6,710 bases of DNA from positions 1 through 6,710 of the forward strand of contig JAKBCD010000106.1 in assembly GCA_021808205.1 (NCBI GenBank). Reading direction: 5' to 3'. The position numbers and the translations under genes are program-made. Source of the stretch: Pseudomonadota bacterium. GTDB taxonomy: Bacteria > Pseudomonadota > Alphaproteobacteria > Acetobacterales > Acetobacteraceae. The notes under the pieces are model-generated. The model ran no database searches. It was given only the letters and a program-made list of their open reading frames with translations, and was not told the DNA's origin. Of the stretch, positions 1-5,509 are shown one piece after another. The number at the start of each line of letters is the position of its first letter. The first letter of the stretch is position 1.

Positions 1-415
1 CGGCTGCGCGCCGTTCGAAATTCAGGCGCTTTACGGCTCCAACGCCTACCGCCGGTATGAGCGCCAGGCCCTGGAAGAGACGCTGCAAAGCCACCCATCC
101 TGCGTGATTGCCACCGCGGGCGGGCTGGTGGGGGACAGCTCCACCTTCGACCGGCTGTTGGCCAATTGCCTCACCATCTGGTTGCAGGCCACGCCTGAGG
201 ACCATTTCACCCGCGTGCTGGCGCAGGGCGATTTGCGCCAGCTTCCGGGCAACCGGAACGGCGTGGATGACATCCGCCTGACGCTGGAAAGCCGGGCAGG
301 CTTCTACGCCAAGGCCGACCTCACCTTCAACACCAGCGGCAAAACGCTGGACGAAGCGTTTATGGGACTGCTGGAGCTGGTGCATACGCATACGCCGCTC
401 GCCGAAACAGCATAG
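1..415 (+). CDS. Shikimate-kinase-like C-terminal domain of a probable BoxR-type XRE regulator (5' end outside window)
   Basis: The frame is open from position 2 and ends at TAG 413-415, so the N-terminus and any P-loop lie outside the window. About 137 residues are visible. They read like the second half of a shikimate kinase fold: the ATAGG segment matches the ATGGG substrate-binding motif, QGDLRQLPGN looks like the lid with its arginine, and ESRAGFYAKAD matches the conserved R-x-x-x-Y-x-x-A-D region. The IQALYGSNAYRRYERQALE stretch and the altered lid are closer to the domain fused to a helix-turn-helix in BoxR-type benzoyl-CoA-responsive regulators than to free AroK. In that family the kinase-like domain is thought to sense an acyl-CoA ligand rather than phosphorylate shikimate. 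The fusion itself is not visible here, so a stand-alone shikimate kinase remains possible. No obvious aromatic-degradation gene follows within the window. Confidence 0.75.
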   Translation, partial: GCAPFEIQALYGSNAYRRYERQALEETLQSHPSCVIATAGGLVGDSSTFDRLLANCLTIWLQATPEDHFTRVLAQGDLRQLPGNRNGVDDIRLTLESRAGFYAKADLTFNTSGKTLDEAFMGLLELVHTHTPLAETA

Positions 416-460
416 ACCCGCAATATTGACCGCAACCGCCGCGCAGCTGATGCTGCCCCG

Positions 461-1030
461 GTGCGCTGCCTTTCCAAAATCTATCTTGCCGGGCCGGACG
501 TGTTTCTGCCCAACGCCGCTGCGTTTGCCGAGGCGAAGCGGCGGTTGTGCGTTCCGTTCGGGTTTTGCGGCATAACGCCCTTCAACCCGGCGCTGGATAT
601 GAGCCAGCCGGCGGACTGGCTCTGGCGCAAGATTTATGCCGACGATCTGGCGATGATGCGTGAAAGCGACGCGGTTATCGCCAATCTCACGCCGTTCAGG
701 GGCGCTTCAGCGGATGCGGGCACGCTGGTGGAGCTGGGCTGGTTTCTGGGCCAGGGCAAGCCGGTGTTCGCTTATTCCAACTGCGCCGCCTCGTTTGCGG
801 AGCGCTCGCGCCTTCAGGCCCGCGTGGCGGGGGAGCCGATGCAGGAGCTGGCCGTGGAGGATTTCGGGCTGGCGGATAATCTGATGATCGAAGGCAGTTT
901 GACGCTGCCGCTCGTGCGGCCGCCAGATGGTGTTTCACGCCCGTTCGATTCGCTGGAGATGTTCAGCCTTTGCCTGGAGGCGGTTGGCGCCTGGGTCAGG
1001 GATTCAGCTTGTAGCCCCCACCATCGGTGA
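461..1030 (+). CDS. Nucleoside 2-deoxyribosyltransferase family protein
   Basis: The 189-residue protein belongs to the nucleoside 2-deoxyribosyltransferase family, whose members transfer deoxyribose between bases or hydrolyse deoxynucleosides in cytoplasmic salvage or clean-up. Visible family marks are the N-terminal strand IYLAGPDVF (residues 7-15, with Tyr8), SDAVIANLTPFRG (69-81, with Asp70 and Asn75) and DAGTLVELGWFLGQGKPVF (85 onward), where Glu91 sits at the catalytic glutamate position. The GTG at 461 is the only reasonable start between the upstream in-frame TAG and the first conserved strand. It has no clear ribosome binding site, and a small hairpin (443-456) lies just before it. 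The last 12 codons overlap the tail of the convergent response regulator. Specificity (transferase, or hydrolase as in the related DNPH1/Rcl proteins) cannot be read from the sequence. The family call is firm; the exact substrate is unknown. Confidence 0.85.
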   Translation: MRCLSKIYLAGPDVFLPNAAAFAEAKRRLCVPFGFCGITPFNPALDMSQPADWLWRKIYADDLAMMRESDAVIANLTPFRGASADAGTLVELGWFLGQGKPVFAYSNCAASFAERSRLQARVAGEPMQELAVEDFGLADNLMIEGSLTLPLVRPPDGVSRPFDSLEMFSLCLEAVGAWVRDSACSPHHR

Positions 1031-1682
1031 TGAGAATTTTGGCGTTCTGCGGGTCCGCCTCAATCTTCTGCCGCAGCCGGTAAACATGCGTTTCCAGCGT
1101 ATGTGTTGTGATCGTCTGCTTATATCCCCACACGGCTTCAAGCAGCGTCTGCCGTGCCACGGCTTTGCCCGCCCTGTACAGATACCGCAAAATCGCGGAT
1201 TCCTTGTCGGTCAGTCTGGTCTTGCCGCCTTTTGCATCCAGCAGCAGCCTGGCAGCGGGACGGAATTGATAGGGGCCGATCTTGATCTCGGCATCCTCTG
1301 AGGACTCGAAGCTGCGCAAATGCGCGCGCAAGCGGGCAAGCAGCTCGTTCAGGCGGAACGGTTTGGCGAGATAGTCGTTGGCGCCGGAATCGAGGCCACG
1401 CACCACATCAGATTCCTCGGCGGAGGCGGTGAGCATGATGATCGGCGCCTTGATGCCGCGCTCGCGCAGTAACCGGCAGAAATCCCGTCCGTCGCCATCC
1501 GGCAGGGAAACATCCAGCAGCAGCGCTTCGTATCTGGTGCCATTGCTCAATCTGGCCTCGGCTTCAGACAGGCTTGCCGCGTCCACCGGCGCAAACTCGC
1601 CGTTCACGCTCAATTGCTCCACCAGCGCACTCCGCAGAGCGTCATCGTCATCCACAACCAAAATTGTCCGCGGGCTGAGCAT
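996..1682 (-). CDS. OmpR/PhoB-family two-component response regulator
   Basis: The protein has 228 residues, the normal length for an OmpR-type regulator. The receiver domain occupies about residues 5-120, with the acidic pocket at Asp11-Asp14, the phospho-accepting Asp57 in LLLDVSLPDGDG, the switch Thr85 in IIMLTAS and Lys107 in the KPF motif. The winged-helix DNA-binding domain covers about residues 130-227, with the recognition-helix region THTLETHVYRLRQKIE and the terminal hairpin TDGGGYKLNP. All key receiver residues are present, so phosphorylation control is expected. The ATG at 1682-1680 is preceded by a strong GAGGAG ribosome binding site six bases upstream. No histidine kinase is adjacent, so it is an orphan within this window. 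It resembles a group of alphaproteobacterial regulators that includes the CenR/OtpR type, but I cannot assign orthology. It is transcribed divergently from ribA and converges on the deoxyribosyltransferase gene, overlapping it by 35 bp. Confidence 0.95.
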   Translation of the reverse strand: MLSPRTILVVDDDDALRSALVEQLSVNGEFAPVDAASLSEAEARLSNGTRYEALLLDVSLPDGDGRDFCRLLRERGIKAPIIMLTASAEESDVVRGLDSGANDYLAKPFRLNELLARLRAHLRSFESSEDAEIKIGPYQFRPAARLLLDAKGGKTRLTDKESAILRYLYRAGKAVARQTLLEAVWGYKQTITTHTLETHVYRLRQKIEADPQNAKILITDGGGYKLNP

Positions 1683-1688
1683 CCTGCA

Positions 1689-1694
1689 CTCCTC
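1689..1694 (-). promoter_or_regulatory. Ribosome binding site of the response regulator
   Basis: Read on the minus strand, GAGGAG stands six bases before the ATG at 1682-1680. It is the clearest Shine-Dalgarno sequence seen in the window and fixes the start of the response regulator. Confidence 0.75.
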
Positions 1695-1707
1695 AACAAT
1701 CTGTTAA

Positions 1708-1736
1708 AGCTTACGTTACTTTACACGTTGTGTCAG
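1708..1736 (-). promoter_or_regulatory. Weak candidate promoter for the response regulator
   Basis: On the minus strand CTGACA (1736-1731) matches five of six bases of the -35 consensus. It is followed after 17 bases by TAAGCT (1713-1708), which matches the -10 consensus at only three positions. Transcription would begin near 1700 and leave a very short leader containing the ribosome binding site. The TTAC repeats lie in the spacer, where a bound protein would block or remodel the promoter. This is inferred from motif matching only. Confidence 0.3.
1711..1725. repeat. Three tandem TTAC pentamers between the response regulator and ribA
   Basis: TTACG, TTACT and TTACA follow one another with an exact 5-bp period, in the 97-bp region shared by two divergent genes. 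The stretch is AT-richer than its surroundings. Short direct repeats at half-turn spacing could be a protein-binding site, for example for the adjacent regulator, but no known operator is recognised. Confidence 0.4.
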
Positions 1737-1779
1737 CCTCTCTGGTCAGATGCCTTCGCCATCCTTATTTTAAGCGGCA

Positions 1780-2898
1780 ATGGAACGTTCTCACCTCATC
1801 CAAAACCCACTGGGCACCCCCCGCACGCGGGCCGTGCACCGGGCCATTGCCGATGCCAGGCGCGGCGTACCGGTGGTGCTGGCCGCACGCAGGCCGCTGA
1901 TTCTGGTGCCGGCGGAAACCGTAGGCGCGGAAGGGCTAAGGCTGATCGACGTGCTCTCCACCGAGCCCGCCAGCCTGCTGCTTGCCCCCTCGCGCGCCGC
2001 GGCAGTGCTGAAGCACGAGGTGCCCGGCACCTCTGCCGCCATTGCGCTGAAGCTGGCCAGGCCGCTGATTGACGCTCAAACGCTCAAACGCGCCGCCGAC
2101 CCGACGATGGAGCAGATTCTGCCCGCGTTTGAGACGATGAAGGCGCCGGAGGAAGCGGCGGCGGCGCTGGCTTTGGGCAAGCTGGCACGGCTGCTGCCCG
2201 CCATGGTGGCCGCACCCGTGCGCCCGGGCTGGGCCAGCCGCAAGGAAGGCGCTGACCTGCTGAGCGTGCCCGCGGCGGATTTGCTGGCTTATCCGCTAGA
2301 GCTGGCCTCGACGCTGATGAAGGTGGCGGAAGTGGCGGTGCCGCTGGACGGCGCGCGCGATGCGCGGCTGGTGGCCTTCCGCGCGCTGGACCAGGGGATT
2401 GAGCATATGGCGATTCTGGTGGGCCAGCCGGAAAGCCAGGACGCGCCGTTGGTGCGGCTGCATTCGGAGTGTTTCACTGGCGACCTGCTGGGTAGCCTGC
2501 GTTGCGATTGCGGGCCGCAGCTGCAGGGGGCGATTGCCCGCATGGGGCAGGAAAACCATGGTGCGGTGCTGTATCTGGCGCAGGAGGGGCGCGGCATCGG
2601 GCTTATCAACAAGCTGCGGGCCTATACCTTGCAGGACAAGGGTATGGACACGCTGGACGCCAACCGGGCGCTGGGCTGGCAGGCGGATGAGCGCAATTTC
2701 CATATCGCCGCCGCGATGCTGGAGGCGCTGGGGATCAGGCGGATCAGGCTGCTGACCAACAACCCGGAAAAGCTGGAAAGCCTGGCCGCGTGCGGGATCG
2801 AGATCATCGAGCGTGTGCCACACCAGTTCGACCCGAACGGGGTGAACGATTCCTACCTGGAGACGAAGGCCAGGCGCTTCGGGCATCTGCTTGGTTGA
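1780..2898 (+). CDS. ribA: GTP cyclohydrolase II with degenerate RibB-like N-terminal domain
   Basis: The enzyme opens GTP to 2,5-diamino-6-ribosylamino-4-pyrimidinone 5'-phosphate, formate and pyrophosphate, the first step of riboflavin synthesis in the cytoplasm. The catalytic domain fills about residues 190-372. It has the zinc ligands Cys231, Cys242 and Cys244 in SECFTGDLLGSLRCDCG, the EGRGIGLINKLRAY segment with Tyr282, Asp303 and Arg305 in ADERNF (equivalent to Asp126 and Arg128 of E. coli RibA), and LLTNNPEKLESL near the end. At 372 residues it is nearly twice the length of E. coli RibA (about 196). The first 185 or so residues resemble in position and size the 3,4-dihydroxy-2-butanone 4-phosphate synthase half of RibBA, but the acidic D-x-E-x-E-G-D catalytic motif is missing. 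A separate ribB is therefore expected elsewhere. The ATG at 1780 has only a weak AAGCGG ribosome binding site. Its stop overlaps the start of the next gene by 8 bp. Confidence 0.95.
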   Translation: MERSHLIQNPLGTPRTRAVHRAIADARRGVPVVLAARRPLILVPAETVGAEGLRLIDVLSTEPASLLLAPSRAAAVLKHEVPGTSAAIALKLARPLIDAQTLKRAADPTMEQILPAFETMKAPEEAAAALALGKLARLLPAMVAAPVRPGWASRKEGADLLSVPAADLLAYPLELASTLMKVAEVAVPLDGARDARLVAFRALDQGIEHMAILVGQPESQDAPLVRLHSECFTGDLLGSLRCDCGPQLQGAIARMGQENHGAVLYLAQEGRGIGLINKLRAYTLQDKGMDTLDANRALGWQADERNFHIAAAMLEALGIRRIRLLTNNPEKLESLAACGIEIIERVPHQFDPNGVNDSYLETKARRFGHLLG

Positions 2899-3382
2899 GT
2901 TCGTTCTGCGAGACGGCACGTTGCGCGGCGCAGGGCTAATACTCCGTGCCGCCCATGGGCGCGGCGGCATCACCACCCAGAAGCGCGAGGGCGATGGCGG
3001 CACGCCGGCCGGGCTGCTGCGGCTGATGCGGGTGCTGTACCGCGCGGACAGGATTGCACCCCCCCGCTGTGGGGTGCCGCTGGAGCCGATTTCCCCGCAC
3101 GATGGCTGGTGCGACGACCCGGCGGATGCCGCCTATAACAAGCCGGTACGCCTGCCCTGCCCCGCGAGCCATGAGGAATTATGGCGCGCGGATGGGGTTT
3201 ACGACGTGATCGGCGTGCTGGACTGGAATCTCAGGCCGATTGTACCCGGGTGTGGCTCGGCGATTTTCTTTCATGTCGCCACACCTGATTACGCGCCCAC
3301 AGCCGGCTGCGTGGCACTGAGTCTGCCGGATGTGCTTGCGGCCCTGGCGGCGGGAATGAGCGGAATAAGGGTGGTGGGGTGA
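2891..3382 (+). CDS. L,D-transpeptidase (YkuD) fold protein, short and without signal peptide
   Basis: The 163-residue protein carries the YkuD catalytic signature near its C-terminus, as SAIFFHVATPDYAPTAGCVAL. His128 and Cys140 are the expected catalytic pair; the usual S-x-G-C box reads T-A-G-C here. Other visible features are GRGGITTQKREGDGGTPAG (24-41), typical of the fold's N-terminal strands, and DGWCDDPADAAYNKPVRLP (71-89), characteristic of a proteobacterial subfamily of short YkuD proteins. Canonical L,D-transpeptidases form 3-3 crosslinks or attach proteins to peptidoglycan in the periplasm. This one shows no signal peptide or membrane segment, so its site of action and substrate are uncertain. 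The TTG start at 2891 overlaps the ribA stop by 8 bp, which suggests translational coupling. No better upstream start fits the conserved N-terminus. Confidence 0.85.
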   Translation: MVEFVLRDGTLRGAGLILRAAHGRGGITTQKREGDGGTPAGLLRLMRVLYRADRIAPPRCGVPLEPISPHDGWCDDPADAAYNKPVRLPCPASHEELWRADGVYDVIGVLDWNLRPIVPGCGSAIFFHVATPDYAPTAGCVALSLPDVLAALAAGMSGIRVVG

Positions 3383-3414
3383 CGAATGGCCCCAATTTGC
3401 CGTAAAGACCCGCC

Positions 3415-5220
3415 ATGACCGGCACACCCCTTGAGCTTATCCGTAATTTTTCCATTATCGCGCATATCGATCATGGCAAATCCACCCTGGCCGACCGGCT
3501 GATCCAGCATTGCGGCGGCCTGACCGCGCGTGAGATGACCGAGCAGGTGCTCGACAACATGGAGATCGAGAAAGAGCGCGGCATTACCATCAAGGCGCAG
3601 ACCGTGCGGCTGGAATACCCGGCCCAGGACGGCAAGACATACACGCTGAACCTGATGGACACGCCCGGCCATGTGGATTTCGCCTATGAGGTGAGCCGCT
3701 CTCTCGCCGCGTGCGAGGGCTCGCTGCTGGTGGTGGATGCCTCCCAGGGCGTGGAGGCGCAGACGCTGGCAAATGTGTACCAGGCCATTGATGCGCACCA
3801 CGAGATTGTGCCGGTGCTGAACAAGATCGACCTGCCCGCCGCCGATGTGCCGAAGGTGAAGCAGCAGATCGAGGATGTGATCGGCATCGATGCCTCCGAG
3901 GCGGTGGAGATTTCCGCCAAGACGGGGCTGAACATCGAAGGCGTGCTGGAAGCGCTGGTGCAGAAGCTGCCGCCGCCGGAAGGTGACAACAAGGCCGAGC
4001 TTCAGGCGCTGCTGGTGGATTCATGGTACGACCAGTACCTTGGTGTGGTGATTCTGGTGCGCGTGAAGAACGGCGTGCTGAAAAAAGGCCAGAAGATCCG
4101 CATGATGTCCACAGGCGCTGTGCACCCGGTGGAGCAGCTTGGCGTGTTCACGCCGAAGATGAAGCCAGTGGATGAGCTGGGGCCGGGTGAGATGGGCTAC
4201 ATCACCGCTGCGATAAAGACCGTGGCGGATTGCAATGTGGGTGACACCATCACCGAGGACCGCCGCCCGGCACAGGCCCCCTTGCCCGGCTTCAAGCCCT
4301 CCATCCCCGTGGTGTGGTGCGGGCTGTTTCCGGTGGATGCGGATGATTTCGAGAAGCTGCGCGACTCACTCGCCAAGCTGCGGCTGAACGATGCCAGCTT
4401 TCATTATGAGGCCGAAACATCAGCAGCCCTGGGCTTTGGCTTCCGCTGCGGATTCCTGGGGCTCTTGCATCTGGAGATCATCCAGGAGCGGCTCTCCCGC
4501 GAGTTCGACCTGAACCTGATCGCGACCGCGCCTTCCGTTGTGTACCATGTGTACAAGACCAATGGCGCCATGGAGCCGCTGCACAACCCGGCGGACATGC
4601 CGGATGGCTCGATCATCGACCATATCGAGGAGCCATGGATTAAAGCCACCATCATGGTGCCGGACGATTATCTGGGCTCGATCCTCACACTCTGCTCTGA
4701 ACGGCGTGGCCAGCAGGTGGACCTGACATACGTGGGTAACCGCGCCATGGCCGTGTACCGCCTGCCGCTGAACGAGGTGGTGTTCGATTTCTACGACCGG
4801 CTGAAATCCGTGAGCCGTGGTTATGCCAGCTTTGATTATGCGATTGAGGATTACGCCGAAGCCGATCTGGTGAAGATTTCCATTCTGGTGAACCAGGAAC
4901 CGGTGGACGCACTCTCCTTCATCGCCCATCGCAGCCAGGCGGAGACGCGCGGGCGCTCCATCTGCGGCAAGCTGAAGGATTTGATCCCCAAGCAATTGTT
5001 CAAAATCGCCATCCAGGCGGCGATTGGCGGGCGGGTGATTGCGCGTGAGACAATCTCCGCCCTTTCCAAGGACGTGACGGCCAAATGCTATGGCGGTGAT
5101 ATCAGCCGTAAGCGCAAGCTGCTGGAAAAGCAGAAAGAAGGCAAAAAACGGATGCGCCAGTTCGGCAAGGTGGAAATTCCGCAGAGCGCCTTCCTGGCGG
5201 CGCTGAAAATGGACGCCTGA
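3415..5220 (+). CDS. lepA: Elongation factor 4 (LepA), ribosome-associated translational GTPase
   Basis: The 601-residue protein has the expected length and domain order of LepA/EF4, a GTPase that binds the ribosome and has been linked to back-translocation and to initiation or 30S assembly. The GTPase motifs are all intact: G1 AHIDHGKST (residues 16-24), G2 RGIT (55-58), G3 DTPGH (82-86), G4 NKID (136-139) and G5 SAK (167-169). Histidine 86 after DTPG is the catalytic His of translational GTPases. The C-terminus has the LepA-specific domain, with [21 protein letters not shown] and the [10 protein letters not shown] ending. The ATG at 3415 gives the usual short lead before the first beta strand; the ribosome binding site is weak (AAAGA). 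The gene begins 32 bp after the YkuD gene and probably shares its transcript. lepB does not follow here; a tRNA does. Confidence 0.98.
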   Translation: MTGTPLELIRNFSIIAHIDHGKSTLADRLIQHCGGLTAREMTEQVLDNMEIEKERGITIKAQTVRLEYPAQDGKTYTLNLMDTPGHVDFAYEVSRSLAACEGSLLVVDASQGVEAQTLANVYQAIDAHHEIVPVLNKIDLPAADVPKVKQQIEDVIGIDASEAVEISAKTGLNIEGVLEALVQKLPPPEGDNKAELQALLVDSWYDQYLGVVILVRVKNGVLKKGQKIRMMSTGAVHPVEQLGVFTPKMKPVDELGPGEMGYITAAIKTVADCNVGDTITEDRRPAQAPLPGFKPSIPVVWCGLFPVDADDFEKLRDSLAKLRLNDASFHYEAETSAALGFGFRCGFLGLLHLEIIQERLSREFDLNLIATAPSVVYHVYKTNGAMEPLHNPADMPDGSIIDHIEEPWIKATIMVPDDYLGSILTLCSERRGQQVDLTYVGNRAMAVYRLPLNEVVFDFYDRLKSVSRGYASFDYAIEDYAEADLVKISILVNQEPVDALSFIAHRSQAETRGRSICGKLKDLIPKQLFKIAIQAAIGGRVIARETISALSKDVTAKCYGGDISRKRKLLEKQKEGKKRMRQFGKVEIPQSAFLAALKMDA

Positions 5221-5227
5221 GCAGGGC

Positions 5228-5256
5228 TTGGCAGACGCGACGGGTTTGGCTAGAGA
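5228..5256 (+). promoter_or_regulatory. Candidate sigma-70 promoter of tRNA-Ser
   Basis: TTGGCA (5228-5233) matches five of six bases of the -35 box and is separated by exactly 17 bases from TAGAGA (5251-5256), a weaker -10. Transcription would begin near 5263, about 12 bases before the tRNA. The stretch after the -10 is rich in G and C (GTGCCCCCACGCCC), like the discriminators of stringently controlled stable-RNA promoters. Its position just upstream of a tRNA supports the call. Confidence 0.5.
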
Positions 5257-5274
5257 GTGCCCCCACGCCCAGCT

Positions 5275-5365
5275 GGACAGATGGCCGAGCGGCTTAAGGC
5301 GCACGCTTGGAAAGCGTGTGTACGTTAATAGCGTACCCAGGGTTCGAATCCCTGTCTGTCCGCCA
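5275..5365 (+). tRNA. tRNA-Ser(GGA), CCA encoded
   Basis: A complete cloverleaf can be folded by eye. The acceptor stem GGACAGA (5275-5281) pairs fully with TCTGTCC (5355-5361), followed by discriminator G5362 and an encoded CCA (5363-5365). The anticodon stem CACGC/GCGTG (5302-5306 with 5314-5318) encloses the loop TTGGAAA, with anticodon GGA at 5309-5311, which reads UCC and UCU. A long variable arm with stem GTACG/CGTAC (5320-5324 with 5332-5336) marks the molecule as class II. The T stem CAGGG/CCCTG (5338-5342 with 5350-5354) holds the normal TTCGAAT loop. The long arm, the G discriminator and the anticodon all agree on serine. A short reading frame across this locus is an artefact. Confidence 0.97.
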
Positions 5366-5421
5366 GCGCCCCTGGAAAATTACAAAAATAGCCCTGCGGG
5401 CATAATTGTCTGCCTGGCGAC

Positions 5422-5439
5422 ACGTCATCATTTGGTCAC
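5422..5439 (+). promoter_or_regulatory. Candidate Pho box (PhoB-binding site) upstream of the phosphoesterase
   Basis: ACGTCAT (5422-5428), the four-base spacer CATT and TGGTCAC (5433-5439) form two direct heptamers 11 bp apart. This matches the architecture of the PhoB site, CTGTCAT-N4-CTGTCAT/C. Each half keeps the GTCAT/GTCAC core (five of seven bases). The box lies about 70 bp before the start of a secreted phosphoesterase, where phosphate control would make sense. No strong -10 follows at the ideal distance; TACCGT at 5457-5462 is the best nearby. Confidence 0.45.
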
Positions 5440-5509
5440 ACGCAAGCATTTCGGGCTACCGTAGAGAAAGCCGCACAACTGCAACGCGCTTAATCTTCGG
5501 GTGTATTAA

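Noticed and set aside
2296..3003. Minus-strand open frame of 235 codons opposite ribA
   Set aside because: It is a shadow of the GTP cyclohydrolase II coding sequence, with Arg/Gln/His-rich low-complexity composition.
4420..5304. Minus-strand open frame of 294 codons opposite lepA
   Set aside because: It lies across the highly conserved lepA and into the tRNA and shows no domain signature; it is a codon-bias shadow.
5391..5401. GCCC-TGC-GGGC hairpin after the tRNA as a terminator
   Set aside because: The stem has only four base pairs and no run of T follows, so it falls short of an intrinsic terminator.
5228..5464. 78-codon plus-strand frame across the tRNA
   Set aside because: It reads straight through a perfectly folding tRNA-Ser and has no protein family features.
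5366..5509. Attachment site or integration remnant downstream of the tRNA
   Set aside because: tRNA genes are common integration targets, but there is no repeat of the tRNA 3' end in the window and no integrase; the next gene is an ordinary secreted enzyme.
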